Assembly (NCBI GenBank): GCA_017617415.1
Contig: JAFZWH010000127.1
Span: 1 to 61,617 of the forward strand
Direction of reading: 5' to 3'
Origin: Victivallales bacterium
GTDB lineage: Bacteria; Verrucomicrobiota; Lentisphaeria; Oligosphaerales; Oligosphaeraceae
Length of the DNA stretch: 61,617 bases
A program made the position numbers and the translations under genes. The notes beneath the pieces were generated by a model, which saw nothing but the letters and a program-made list of their open reading frames with translations, had not been told where the DNA came from and searched no databases. The first letter of the stretch is position 1. The number at the start of each line of letters is the position of its first letter. This document shows positions 9,190 to 17,381 of this stretch, in pieces.

Positions 9190-10149
9190 TTACTTTAAGT
9201 TGAGGACGACTTTCCCGATGTTTTCACGTCGTCTCAGGACACCATGTGCATTTTCGACCTGTTGAATGGGGAAGACCGCATGGATGTTCGTGACCAGTTG
9301 TCGGCTGGCGAAATACGGCCAGAGTTGTTTTTCCATGGCATGAAGGATGGCACTCTTTTCCTCTGGCGTTCGACTGCGAAGTGTGCTGCCAATTAGCCGG
9401 ATACGCTTTCGCCAGACGGTTTCCAGGTCAATTTGTGCCTGGGATCCTCCCATCGTTGCGATCATAATCCATCGTCCACCAAAAGCCATCTTCTGAAAAG
9501 CCGAACCCATCAGCGTTCCGCCGATGCAATCCAGTGCAACGGTCGGAGGATGGGCCTCGATGACCTTCAGCACGTCATCTGTCCGATGATTTACCACATA
9601 GTCGGCACCAAGTTTTCGCACAAAATCTGCTTTTTCATCGGAGCCAACGGTGGTAATGACCTCTGCACCCATCCGTTTTGCAAGCTGGATTGCGGCCAGG
9701 CCGACACCGCTGGCACCTGCTTGCAGAAAGAAGATATCGCCGCGTTTCATCCCTCCAGCCTCAAGCTGGAGGTTCAGATAGACCGTGGTCCATACCTCCG
9801 GCAACGAGGCGGCCTCTATCATCGACAGTCCGGCAGGGACGGGCAAGACCATTCCTGCCGGTGCGACCACTTTCTCCGAGTATCCGCCGCCGCCCAGCAG
9901 TGCACATACCTGGTCGCCTGGCCTGTAACGCGAATCTGCTGGCGCTTCTTGAGCCAACCCTGCGACCTCCAGGCCGCACCATTCTGGCCAGCCCGGAGGT
10001 GAAGCGTAGCAGCCGTCCTTTTGCATCAGGTCAGCGCGATTTACGGCTGCGGCATGAACTTCAATGAGTACCTCGTCAGCCTTTCGAACGGGGTCGGGAA
10101 CCTCCTGCCACGCGAAATTACGGCAGGAATCTAATACCATGGCTTCCAT
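9190..10149 (-). CDS. quinone oxidoreductase-like medium-chain dehydrogenase
   Basis: 319 residues similar to the zinc-free quinone oxidoreductase/PIG3 branch of MDRs: VHAAAVNRADLMQKDGCY, WCGLEVAGLA, LGGGGYSEKVVAP, LPEVWTTVYLNL, the nucleotide-binding loop LQAGASGVGLAAIQLAK, LGADYVVNHRT and VALDCIGG. Such enzymes use NADPH to reduce quinones or enones. It is the first gene of the three-gene minus-strand dehydrogenase cluster and lies 57 bases from the symporter gene, so riboswitch-controlled readthrough from the symporter could reach it. Confidence 0.88.
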   Translation of the reverse strand: MEAMVLDSCRNFAWQEVPDPVRKADEVLIEVHAAAVNRADLMQKDGCYASPPGWPEWCGLEVAGLAQEAPADSRYRPGDQVCALLGGGGYSEKVVAPAGMVLPVPAGLSMIEAASLPEVWTTVYLNLQLEAGGMKRGDIFFLQAGASGVGLAAIQLAKRMGAEVITTVGSDEKADFVRKLGADYVVNHRTDDVLKVIEAHPPTVALDCIGGTLMGSAFQKMAFGGRWIMIATMGGSQAQIDLETVWRKRIRLIGSTLRSRTPEEKSAILHAMEKQLWPYFASRQLVTNIHAVFPIQQVENAHGVLRRRENIGKVVLNLK

Positions 10150-10206
10150 GATGTTCGTGGCTTGGAGGGAGTTCCGGCTTCGTCGGGAGATTTTCAGAGG
10201 AGTGGA

Positions 10207-11751
10207 TCAATACTCGCCATTTTTGACGGCCTCGGCGGCCTCCTTCTGGATTTCGGGGTCGTAAGAGAGGATTGGCTCGACCTCTTCGCCCTTGATGCGC
10301 CGCGCGATGTAGTTCTTGGTGATGCGTCGCACCAACGGTACGAGGGCGATGACGCCGATGAGGTTGGGGATGAGCATCAGTCCGTTGAAGGTGTCGGAGA
10401 TGTCCCAGGCCAGCGAGGAGGTCAACAGCGCACCGGAGACGATCAGCAGGCAGAAGAAGATTCGGTAGAACTTCACGGCCTTGAGGCCGAAGAGGTATTC
10501 CACGACTTTGCTGCCGTAGTGCGACCACCCCAACACTGTCGTGAAGGCGAAGAGGAACATCGCGATGGCGACGAACCAGCCACCTGCCACGCCGAAGACG
10601 CTGGAGAAGGACTGCGCCACCAGCACGGCGTCGTTGGTGCCCGGAGTCATCATGCCGGTGTGCAGGTCGATGGCTCCGCTGGTGAGGACCACCAGGGCGG
10701 TCATGGTGCAGACCACCATGGTGTCCGCGAAGACCTCGAAGATTCCCCACACGCCCTGTTTCACGGGTTCCTTGACATTGGAGTTGGAATGGACCATTAC
10801 CGAGGAGCCAAGACCAGCCTCGTTGGAAAAGACTCCGCGCTTGCAGCCCTGCTTGATGACGGTAGCGATTGCGGTTCCGGCGGCGCCGCCGGCCACGGCC
10901 TTAATGCCGAAGGCGAATTTGAAGATGGCGGCGATGGCGGCGGGCAGGGCGGTGATGTGGCAGATGCAGATGATTAGCGAGCCAATGATATACAGCAGCG
11001 CCATGAAAGGTACCGCGCGCTCCGCGACGTTGGCCACGCGCTTCAGACCGCCGATGATGACGAAGAAGCCGATGACCACCAGTACCAGCCCGATGATGAG
11101 CGCGACTAACGTCACCTGCGAGTCGCCGTTGCCCCATAGCACTGGCGCTTGGACGTTGGCAAAGAAGGCCGACTCGATGTTCTTGACGATCTTGTTGACT
11201 TGCCCCATGTTGCCGATGCCGAAGGAGGCCAGGATGGCGGAGAAGGCGAAGAAAATGCTCAGGACCTTGCCCAGGGACTTGCAGCCCTTGTAGCCGCCCA
11301 GCCCTTCGCTCAGGTAGTACATCGGTCCGCCGCTCCATTCTTTCTCGCGGTTGCGGCGACGGTAGTAGATGCCCAGGACGTTCTCGGAGTAGTTGGTCAT
11401 CATCCCCAGGAAGGCCGCGACCCACATCCAGAAGACCGCGCCAGGACCGCCCAGCGCAATGGCGGCCGCTACGCCGGCGATGTTGCCGGTGCCGATGGTG
11501 GCGGCCAACGCCGTGCAAAGTGCCTGGAACTGCGAAATGGCGTTCCGGTCGGTCTTGTCATGGGAATGCTTGGAGAAGAGCTGGAGGAAGGTCTGCTGGC
11601 ACCAGTGACGCAGATGCGTAATCTGGAAGCACCCGGTGACGATGGTCGTCAAGAGACCGGTGCCCAGGAGTAGTACCAGGCCGCTCCAACCCCAGATGAA
11701 GTCGTTGATGACGCCATTGAACTCCGCTAATTTATTAAGAAACTGCTCCAT
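10207..11751 (-). CDS. alanine/glycine:cation symporter family protein
   Basis: A 514-residue AGCS (sodium:alanine/glycine) symporter with about eleven membrane segments. Family motifs are GTGNIAGVAAAIALGGPGA, MWVAAFLGMMTNYSENVLG, SGGPMYYL and FSNEAGLGSS. It would bring glycine or alanine into the cell with Na+ or H+. A TTG at 11781 also opens the frame, but it overlaps the tail of the riboswitch terminator, so the ATG at 11751 (MEQFLNKL) is preferred. The glycine riboswitch immediately upstream supports glycine as a substrate, or glycine use as a Na+-coupled nutrient. Confidence 0.95.
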   Translation of the reverse strand: MEQFLNKLAEFNGVINDFIWGWSGLVLLLGTGLLTTIVTGCFQITHLRHWCQQTFLQLFSKHSHDKTDRNAISQFQALCTALAATIGTGNIAGVAAAIALGGPGAVFWMWVAAFLGMMTNYSENVLGIYYRRRNREKEWSGGPMYYLSEGLGGYKGCKSLGKVLSIFFAFSAILASFGIGNMGQVNKIVKNIESAFFANVQAPVLWGNGDSQVTLVALIIGLVLVVIGFFVIIGGLKRVANVAERAVPFMALLYIIGSLIICICHITALPAAIAAIFKFAFGIKAVAGGAAGTAIATVIKQGCKRGVFSNEAGLGSSVMVHSNSNVKEPVKQGVWGIFEVFADTMVVCTMTALVVLTSGAIDLHTGMMTPGTNDAVLVAQSFSSVFGVAGGWFVAIAMFLFAFTTVLGWSHYGSKVVEYLFGLKAVKFYRIFFCLLIVSGALLTSSLAWDISDTFNGLMLIPNLIGVIALVPLVRRITKNYIARRIKGEEVEPILSYDPEIQKEAAEAVKNGEY

Positions 11752-11787
11752 GGTGTTTACTTGGATGACATTGCCTGACAACGAAAA

Positions 11788-11930
11788 AGAGCTGCCAGCC
11801 TCAGGCGGAGGCTAACAGCTCTGGAGAAAAAGACGTTTGCAGAAAATGCACTCTTTCCTTTTGCCTGAGAGATTCGGCGTTTTCGCCTTGCACCTTCGGC
11901 ACTCCCGCACGGCGGGAGATTCTCCAGAGT
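11788..11930 (-). promoter_or_regulatory. glycine riboswitch, single aptamer with intrinsic terminator
   Basis: Reading the minus strand, P1 is CTCTGGAGA (11929-11921) with TCTCCAGAG (about 11827-11819). The conserved core has GCCGAAGGTGCAAGGC and then AATCTCTCAGGCAAAAGGA, the glycine aptamer consensus. The expression platform is a 15-bp hairpin (11822-11808 with 11802-11788, two G-U pairs, 5-nt loop) followed by T residues. The 3' strand of P1 shares AGAG with the terminator's 5' arm, so glycine binding should prevent termination and turn the symporter on. I see only one full aptamer. A short hairpin upstream (about 11938-11958) could be the ghost helix of a singlet class. Confidence 0.9.
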
Positions 11931-12043
11931 TCCCTCGACCAGCAGGACTTCCTGCAGGCTTCAACGGGAGGACAAGACATGGGCTTGCGCCCACGCCTTG
12001 ATGAATGACAATTCAAGTCGTGGCTGCCGCAGATCTTCGCAGT

Positions 12044-12099
12044 TGGTGCGAGAGGCGGGAATCGAACCCGCACTCCTTTCGGAACGAGAACCTAAATCT
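12044..12099. repeat. attL: 56-bp tRNA-Leu(UAG) fragment
   Basis: Identical to 52100-52155. It covers the anticodon loop, variable arm, T arm and 3' acceptor strand with CCA of the tRNA, but not the 5' half, so it is not a working tRNA. It is the original host 3' end left behind by integration; the intact gene at the other end has been completed by phage DNA. Confidence 0.95.
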
Positions 12100-12126
12100 T
12101 TCGGTTCCCTGGGGGAATCATCAAGA

Positions 12127-12145
12127 TTTGTCCCTTATTTGTCCC
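12127..12145 (+). promoter_or_regulatory. left-arm integrase binding repeats (predicted)
   Basis: TTTGTCCC occurs at 12127-12134 and 12138-12145, exactly 11 bp apart. The same pair with the same 11-bp spacing is found at the right end of the prophage (52005-52023). Paired short repeats flanking the core at both ends are typical of arm-type sites of lambda-class integrases. Confidence 0.6.
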
Positions 12146-12206
12146 TTTTTTCGCATTATTCTTGGATTGTATTGCATAATATAGCGAATTATTGTATATT
12201 ATCAAT

Positions 12207-13598
12207 ATGACACAGCGAAAAAGCACGCAAAAAGGCATTACAGGGCTTGGCTACCTCTACAAGCGCGACAGGAACGGACGGAAGATTCCGGCGACCTCAA
12301 AGGCTGACGGGACATTCTGGCTCAGGGCGCGAGGGGCTGACGGGAAGACAACGGACAGGCGGCTTCTTGATGAGGACGGCAGGTCCGTCTCGGACCTCGC
12401 TCTTGCGAAGGCGTTGCAGCGTCGGCAGCGTGCGCCGTTCCTGACCGGTTCCAGAATCGCGGAACTTGAGGCGCAGACGGCAGAGGCCGAGCGTCTGCGG
12501 AAAAAACAGGAGAACGAGCGGGAGATTGCCGAGCCGCCGTTGTCCATCAATGCGGCATGGGCTGAGTATCTTCGCGCTCCGAACCGCCGACAGTGCGGGG
12601 AGGGAACGCTTGGGAACTACCACAGGCATTGGGGGCAGTTTTTGCGCTGGCTTGGAAAGGCGCACAATGGCGCGAGGTTCCTGCGGGATGTCACCGCCGA
12701 GATTGCCGAGGACTATGCGGCGCACCTGACCGCCAGCGGCGAGAGCGCGAACACATACAACAAGCACACAACCTTCCTTCGCTCATTTTTTGCCCTGCTC
12801 ACCAAGCCCGCCCGCCTTGACGGGAACCCGTTTGCCGAGATTCAGAGGCGGAGGCAAAAGCCTGAGAGCCGGAGGGCGCTTACATTGGACGAGCTTAGGC
12901 GCGTGATACAGTCCGCAGACGGCGAACTTCGCACGCTGCTTGAGATTGGCATATACACTGGGCTTCGGCTTGGCGACTGCTGCACGCTGGAATGGAGGGA
13001 GATTGACTTGGTTGCCGGAGCTCTACGAAGGGAGCCGCGAAAAACCGCCCACACATCGGAGGTTGTCGTCGAGATTGGGATGCCGTACGCGCTACGCGCA
13101 ATACTGGCTGGATTGCCGAGGGAGGGGCGTTATGTTTTGCCTGGAATTGCCGAAAGGTACTTGAAGTATCCGCAGGGCGTCAGCAAGAGCGTAATGCGGC
13201 ATCTTCGGGACTGCGGGCTTGCAGTCCACGAGAAAGCCGGAAGAGGGCGCATCCAGCCGATTGTGCGCGTGTCGTTCCACAGTCTGCGGCACACCTGGGT
13301 GAGCCTCCAGATGGAGCGCGGCACGCCCGCCGCGCTGGTCCAGAAAGCCGCAGGGCACTCCAGTCCCGCCATGACCGAACACTACACCCACATAGGAGCC
13401 GAGGGGCTGCGGCAGATGGCAAGGGCGGTTGACATGGACTTCAGCGGGAATGGGAATGCTGGAACAGACATGGCGGCGGACAAAATAAAAGCCCTGCTTG
13501 AGAGGTTCCGCAGGGCGAAAGGTGAAAAGGGCGAAACAGAACTTGAGGAATTAGCCATCAAGATTCTGCTCGAACGGCTGGACAAAGACGGTGAATGA
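12207..13598 (+). CDS. tyrosine recombinase / phage integrase
   Basis: 463 residues. Catalyses site-specific integration and excision at tRNA-Leu. The catalytic set is visible: Arg254 in TGLRLGD, His358 and Arg361 in HSLRHTW, His384 in GHSS and the nucleophile Tyr393 in MTEHYTH. Residues about 110-220 form the SAM-like core-binding domain, and a basic N-terminal domain contains KGITGLGYLYKRDRNGR, probably for arm-site binding. The ATG at 12207 is preferred to an upstream TTG at 12192. It sits 107 bp inside attL, transcribed inward, as expected. Its 3' end overlaps the convergent repressor-like gene by 48 bp. Confidence 0.96.
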   Translation: MTQRKSTQKGITGLGYLYKRDRNGRKIPATSKADGTFWLRARGADGKTTDRRLLDEDGRSVSDLALAKALQRRQRAPFLTGSRIAELEAQTAEAERLRKKQENEREIAEPPLSINAAWAEYLRAPNRRQCGEGTLGNYHRHWGQFLRWLGKAHNGARFLRDVTAEIAEDYAAHLTASGESANTYNKHTTFLRSFFALLTKPARLDGNPFAEIQRRRQKPESRRALTLDELRRVIQSADGELRTLLEIGIYTGLRLGDCCTLEWREIDLVAGALRREPRKTAHTSEVVVEIGMPYALRAILAGLPREGRYVLPGIAERYLKYPQGVSKSVMRHLRDCGLAVHEKAGRGRIQPIVRVSFHSLRHTWVSLQMERGTPAALVQKAAGHSSPAMTEHYTHIGAEGLRQMARAVDMDFSGNGNAGTDMAADKIKALLERFRRAKGEKGETELEELAIKILLERLDKDGE

Positions 13599-14210
13599 GA
13601 TGATGGTCGCAAGCAAGGTCGGCGAGGATAGTTTAAGCCGCTTCTTCCTCGAAAGGATGTTTCCATTTTGGAAACGGCCTACATTTATTTCCCCGTCCTG
13701 CGCACATACGACCAACGAGCCTACAGCCGGAGGCTGTGAGCAGCGGCAAAGAACCTGAGAGCCGGACGGAATGTTGTCACGCGCTTTTTCCGCGTGGAAA
13801 AAGAACAGGCCGTCGCAATTCGTTCTCCCGTCTATGTATTTGAACACGCGTGCGCGTGCGTGCGCGTACGATGCCACGGATTCCAGGACTGGGCGGAACT
13901 CAAGCAGGTCCGCTTCTGTCAGGATTGGAGCCTCGTTGTCCGGGGCTGAAGCCGTCTGCGTGTAATAGCCCTTCCCGTTCCCGCCGATTCTGATGCATCC
14001 AGGCGGCAGAAATGGCATAATGTGCGGGAACAGCCTCTCCCAGCACCTGGTCGAGATTGCGTTCCCCTTCCTTCGCCAGAACACGAGAGACGCAGGGGAG
14101 ACATGGATTTCCCTTGCGAATGTCTGGGCTGAGATTCCCCTTGCTTCAAGGAGGCGTTCGATTGCCTCGACTATATTGCTGTCTGTGATGACTTCCGGCT
14201 TGGCTGGCAT
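13551..14210 (-). CDS. probable phage repressor-like regulator (HTH plus S24-like C-terminus)
   Basis: 219 residues. The N-terminus resembles a helix-turn-helix DNA-binding domain (IVEAIERLLEARGISAQTFAREIHVSPASLV in outline). The C-terminal part, with SQVLCRCSQPPAVGSLVVCAQDG and VGRFQNGN, looks like the beta-rich fold of LexA/CI S24 domains, but I do not see a clear Ser/Lys catalytic pair, so it may not self-cleave. It may control lysogeny, or be a second regulator next to the HTH protein at 15509-15916. It converges on the integrase gene with overlapping 3' ends. Assignment rests on weak resemblance and position. Confidence 0.5.
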   Translation of the reverse strand: MPAKPEVITDSNIVEAIERLLEARGISAQTFAREIHVSPASLVFWRRKGNAISTRCWERLFPHIMPFLPPGCIRIGGNGKGYYTQTASAPDNEAPILTEADLLEFRPVLESVASYAHARARVFKYIDGRTNCDGLFFFHAEKARDNIPSGSQVLCRCSQPPAVGSLVVCAQDGEINVGRFQNGNILSRKKRLKLSSPTLLATIISFTVFVQPFEQNLDG

Positions 14211-14289
14211 TGGCTTATTTTGTTATGCGGTTTATTTTTGCGTTCTTCGCATAACATAGCACTTCGGGCGCGTTCCGCGTCCGTTCGCG

Positions 14290-14730
14290 CTATTTTTCCG
14301 CGATTTTCCGCAGGAGGGCGATTTGCTCGCGCTGGTATCTGAGATGATTGCATAGTGCGTGAAGCAGAAGGGACGACAATGCGCTGCTCAGACCTACGCA
14401 TAATCCTATCGAAATTATGCTATCATCCTTGACAATGCATCCGCCAATAAATGCGACTGGCCCGAATAGGGCAGGAATTAAAAAAATGTATGCTACAACT
14501 CGCAGGAATCTCTCTGTGTCGGATTTCTTCGGTTCCTTTGATTCGTTATACTTGGCAACTGGTTTCATTACAGGCGCGTGCGGAGCGTGGTTCTGTGCCG
14601 GAGGCGGTTCCGGCGAAGTGTCACCTACCGCGAATACGCTGTTGCACGCTGGGCAGCTTACATTAGTTCCAACTGGGATGCCATCGTCCGATGACAGAGA
14701 AGCATTGCATTTTGGGCACGTGATTTCCAT
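14290..14730 (-). CDS. zinc-ribbon membrane protein of the lysogeny operon
   Basis: 146 residues. It begins MEITCPKCNASL and continues to CPACNSVF, giving a CxxC...CxxC zinc ribbon in the first 35 residues. A Pro/Ala-rich linker follows, then two hydrophobic segments (VVAYIFLIPALFGPVAFIGG and IISIGLCVGLSSALSSLLL), so it is probably an inner-membrane protein. The open frame reaches upstream to 14802, but ATG 14730 lies 12 bases after the stop of the preceding gene and starts the zinc ribbon. It is expressed with the repressor-side operon and may be a lysogenic conversion or exclusion factor; no family was recognised. Confidence 0.6.
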   Translation of the reverse strand: MEITCPKCNASLSSDDGIPVGTNVSCPACNSVFAVGDTSPEPPPAQNHAPHAPVMKPVAKYNESKEPKKSDTERFLRVVAYIFLIPALFGPVAFIGGCIVKDDSIISIGLCVGLSSALSSLLLHALCNHLRYQREQIALLRKIAEK

Positions 14731-14741
14731 TTTTGTTTCTT

Positions 14742-15509
14742 CTATTGGTTTTGTGGAATTTTCTGAAGAATCGGTAGTATGCTGTCCAGCATATCCCAGC
14801 ACTTTTCGCAGATTGGTTCCTCCGTGAACTTGCTTATGTGAGCCTCAAGTTCTTGAATGAGTTCCTTGCATTTCACCTTGTTTAGAAGTTTCTTTGCTGT
14901 TGATAATTCTATTAGCGCATTGTCGTTGTACATGATGTGGGTTTGATTCTCATATTCTGCGTATGCTTCTGCAAAGGCCCACAGTATTGCCGTCCGATAG
15001 TCCTTCTGCCTGGTGTGGCACACGCGAAGTTTTTCGTAGATTCTGAGGCAGTATAAATTGCGCTCGAAATCTGGCCATTCTCCGATATTACGCTTCAACT
15101 CAAAAGGCATCGGTTCCTTGTTCCAACGCTTGCGCTCCATATCGATGACATACATCCTGTTCTTGAATCGTTCCTCAGCCCTGCGCCTTGTTGTTTCTGT
15201 TATCTGTATTTCCCGTGCCTTCCTAAACTCCAGCATCAACAATTTCGATGCCTCAGAAAAGCGACCATGTTCGTAGCAGATTGTAGCGATTCTTAGACGA
15301 AGCATTAAAGGGCCAAATGGGTCCCAGCCATGCGCTAACTCCAACTGTTCCGCTTGCTTAAGTAATTCGATTGCTTCATCTGGGGAATCCTTTTTCAGCT
15401 GCGTCGCCTGTTTCTCGAGTCCCCTGACATCTTCAAAGAATGAGTCGTCGAATGGCTGACCGTCATTCATGTGCCAAACGTCGAATATTGATAGCTCGTT
15501 TCCGTTCAT
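14742..15509 (-). CDS. alpha-helical repeat (TPR-like) protein of the lysogeny operon
   Basis: 255 residues, mostly helical. Segments such as DEAIELLKQAEQLELAHGW, RIATICYEHGRFSEASKLLM and YEKLRVCHTRQKDYRTAIL have TPR-like spacing. A CxxC (EKCWD region near the C-terminus) is present but isolated. Its ATG overlaps the stop of the HTH gene (TAATG), so the two are translationally coupled. TPR proteins next to phage regulators often bind partners or signals; the function is unknown here. AT-richer than the late phage genes. Confidence 0.6.
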   Translation of the reverse strand: MNGNELSIFDVWHMNDGQPFDDSFFEDVRGLEKQATQLKKDSPDEAIELLKQAEQLELAHGWDPFGPLMLRLRIATICYEHGRFSEASKLLMLEFRKAREIQITETTRRRAEERFKNRMYVIDMERKRWNKEPMPFELKRNIGEWPDFERNLYCLRIYEKLRVCHTRQKDYRTAILWAFAEAYAEYENQTHIMYNDNALIELSTAKKLLNKVKCKELIQELEAHISKFTEEPICEKCWDMLDSILPILQKIPQNQ

Positions 15510-15916
15510 TATACCTCCTGGATTGCCTTTAATGCCTGTACCAGTTTGATGTTACCCTGTGGGTCGGCTATTGCTACAAGCGCATTTATAATATCTGCCC
15601 TTAATTTTTCGATGTTCCCATTAGAAACTGCGTTTGGCGAACTAATTATGTTGTAGTTCGAGTGATTCCCAACCCTTATGCTCTGCGGTCTCCGTTGCTT
15701 GAATATCGGGGAACTGAGTCCGTCAAGCCCCGGAAATGCATTGCACAGTTTGTTCCATATTTCGTCCTGGACAAACTTTCTTCGCCCTCCTACTATCATG
15801 TTCAAATGCGGTTGGTCTATGTCGAACCTTCTGCAAAGTTCTGCCTGGTAGCCTCTTGTGTCAGGCAGTTGATTCCGTATGAAATCGACAACTTGCGGCG
15901 TAATTTTAAATCTCAT
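15509..15916 (-). CDS. HTH-containing phage regulator
   Basis: 135 residues. The N-terminal region ITPQVVDFIRNQLPDTRGYQ followed by AELCRRFDIDQPHLNMIVGG and RRKFVQDEIWNKLCNAF has the layout of a Cro/CI-type helix-turn-helix domain. The C-terminal part (KLRADIINALVAIADPQGN) is helical and may dimerise. The start at 15916 is fixed by a strong AAGGAGGT five bases upstream. It is divergent from the early operon across a 167-bp AT-rich region, the classical location of a lysogeny repressor. Confidence 0.6.
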   Translation of the reverse strand: MRFKITPQVVDFIRNQLPDTRGYQAELCRRFDIDQPHLNMIVGGRRKFVQDEIWNKLCNAFPGLDGLSSPIFKQRRPQSIRVGNHSNYNIISSPNAVSNGNIEKLRADIINALVAIADPQGNIKLVQALKAIQEV

Positions 15917-16083
15917 TTTTACCTCCTTAATTTTGGTATTTTGCATAAAAATAAACAAAAATTCAATTTTTTTTTGAAAAAAGATTTGAAATTTATCGAT
16001 GATAAGTTATATTATTAGGAAATTTCCCTAAAAAAACTGTTTTTATTTACCGTCAAATTTACCAGTGATAAATTAGGAGTGAA
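15917..16083. promoter_or_regulatory. divergent promoter/operator region between lysogeny and early operons
   Basis: Very AT-rich. On the plus strand TTGAAA (15986-15991), 16 bases, TATATT (16008-16013) makes a good promoter for the early genes. The perfect palindrome GGAAATTTCC (16018-16027) overlaps the expected start point and is a candidate operator. Nearby TTTACC-type repeats (16046-16051 and 16058-16063) could be further operator half-sites. On the minus strand TTGAAT (15966-15961) with a weak -10 near 15943-15938 could serve the HTH gene. Confidence 0.45.
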
Positions 16084-16224
16084 ATGTTCAACGAAATCGT
16101 CACGCACTACACCTCGGACCAACTCGCGCTAATTCTGCTTGTCGTCGTCCAGGTAATCACGTTCTGTGTCGGGCTGGTCATCTCGACCGTCCGGCACCTC
16201 ATCCGCAAACACAACCAGGAGTAA
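16084..16224 (+). CDS. small single-pass membrane protein
   Basis: 46 residues with one hydrophobic segment (LALILLVVVQVITFCVGLVI) followed by a basic tail (RHLIRKHNQE), so probably inserted with the tail in the cytoplasm. Preceded by TAGGAG. It is the first gene of the early operon and the next gene begins three bases after its stop. No family recognised. Confidence 0.6.
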   Translation: MFNEIVTHYTSDQLALILLVVVQVITFCVGLVISTVRHLIRKHNQE

Positions 16225-16227
16225 GCC

Positions 16228-16542
16228 ATGCAAGAGAACGTTGCACAGTCCATCATCATGCTGGCGCAGACCGACCCCTACACTGGGGCCGAACAGCTCA
16301 ACGCGCTCAAGGCGGTGTGCGCCGGCAAACTCCCCGCTTCCAAACCCAAGGCCCCGCCTGTCCTCGTGGACCACAAGACGGCGTGCCTGATTCTCGGGCG
16401 GAACATCAAACCCGTGACCCAGCCCACCGTCCAGAGGCTTCTGCGCGAGGGGAAAATCCACCTCGCACCAAGGAGTGGGAAGAAGAAGTACTACTACCGC
16501 GCCGAGCTGGAAGATTTCGTCTTCGGCAAATCGGCATCGTAA
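16228..16542 (+). CDS. excisionase/MerR-like HTH protein
   Basis: 104 residues. The second half, LVDHKTACLILGRN followed by PTVQRLLREGKIHLAP, KYYYRAELEDFVF, has the winged-helix layout of Xis/MerR-like helix-turn-helix proteins, where the segment after the turn reads as a recognition helix. It may act as excisionase or as an early activator. Placed directly after the small membrane protein and before recT. Confidence 0.6.
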   Translation: MQENVAQSIIMLAQTDPYTGAEQLNALKAVCAGKLPASKPKAPPVLVDHKTACLILGRNIKPVTQPTVQRLLREGKIHLAPRSGKKKYYYRAELEDFVFGKSAS

Positions 16543-16569
16543 CCAAAACCCACACAAGGAGACAAAAAA

Positions 16570-17376
16570 ATGACACAGACCAAGACACAGCCCCAGCAAC
16601 AGACGCAGATGCTCCGCCCCGCCGCCACCGACGAGTTCATCGCCGCGCTCGACAACGCAGCCAAGTATGGCGAGGATGCCGCTCTCATGGCAAAGGGATT
16701 CGCCAAGATGTTCCGCGTCGGCGCAGCAGTCCAGCAGCTCACCGCCCTGCTCACACCTCAGATTATGGAGCCTATTATGGCTCTGCAGAACTCGCCACTG
16801 GGCTTCCTCACAGACAGCAAGACCGGCGGCTACCCCGTCGACACCGTCCGCGCCGCTGTCATCCAGGCGGCCATCGAGGGGCTTAGCGTCACGGGTAACG
16901 AGTTCAATATCCTCGCCGGGCGGATGTACATCACCAAAAACGGGATGAAGCGCAAGCTCAGCCAGATTCCGGGCCTCCGCAAGCATGTCACTCCAGGCAT
17001 CCCGAAGACCCACCCGAACGGCGGCGGAGCAATCGTCCCCGTGCATGTGGACTGGACCTACAACGGCGAACACAACACGCAGGACATGGAGTTCGCCGTG
17101 AAAATGAACTCAGGTATGGGTGCGGACGCGCTTATCGGCAAAGCCACCCGAAAGGCACTTGCCTGGCTCTACGAGGAGATTACTGGAAACGCCGTCAGCG
17201 ACGGAGATGTTGCCGACATGGAACCCATCAACATCACGCCGAAGCAGTCCCCGCTTGAGAAGGCGCCCGAAGCCGGAGACCCGAACAAGGTTGCTCACGC
17301 CGAAGCCGCCCGCCCGCCGAAGGACGACGGCGACCTCTATGACATCGACGAGGACGACGGCCTGGAGGCGATGTAA
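16570..17376 (+). CDS. recT: RecT family single-strand annealing recombinase
   Basis: 268 residues. Anneals complementary single strands in phage recombination, working with an exonuclease. Typical RecT features are present: GYPVDTVRAAVIQAAIEGLSV, NILAGRMYITKNGMKRKL (the MY-TKDG-like motif), PVHVDWTYNGE and ADALIGKATRKALAWLYEEITG, with an acidic C-terminal tail (DDGDLYDIDEDDGLEAM). A Gln-rich N-terminus precedes the core. The next coding gene is the partner nuclease, separated by a structured RNA element. Confidence 0.88.
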   Translation: MTQTKTQPQQQTQMLRPAATDEFIAALDNAAKYGEDAALMAKGFAKMFRVGAAVQQLTALLTPQIMEPIMALQNSPLGFLTDSKTGGYPVDTVRAAVIQAAIEGLSVTGNEFNILAGRMYITKNGMKRKLSQIPGLRKHVTPGIPKTHPNGGGAIVPVHVDWTYNGEHNTQDMEFAVKMNSGMGADALIGKATRKALAWLYEEITGNAVSDGDVADMEPINITPKQSPLEKAPEAGDPNKVAHAEAARPPKDDGDLYDIDEDDGLEAM

Positions 17377-17381
17377 TATTT

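Noticed and set aside
11931-12043. A second glycine aptamer upstream of the first
   Set aside because: The region lacks the conserved GCCGAAGG and CTCTCAGGC-type core; only a small hairpin is present.
12044-12099. A tRNA gene at the left prophage end
   Set aside because: Only the anticodon-loop-to-3' part is present; the 5' half is missing. It is the attL duplicate.
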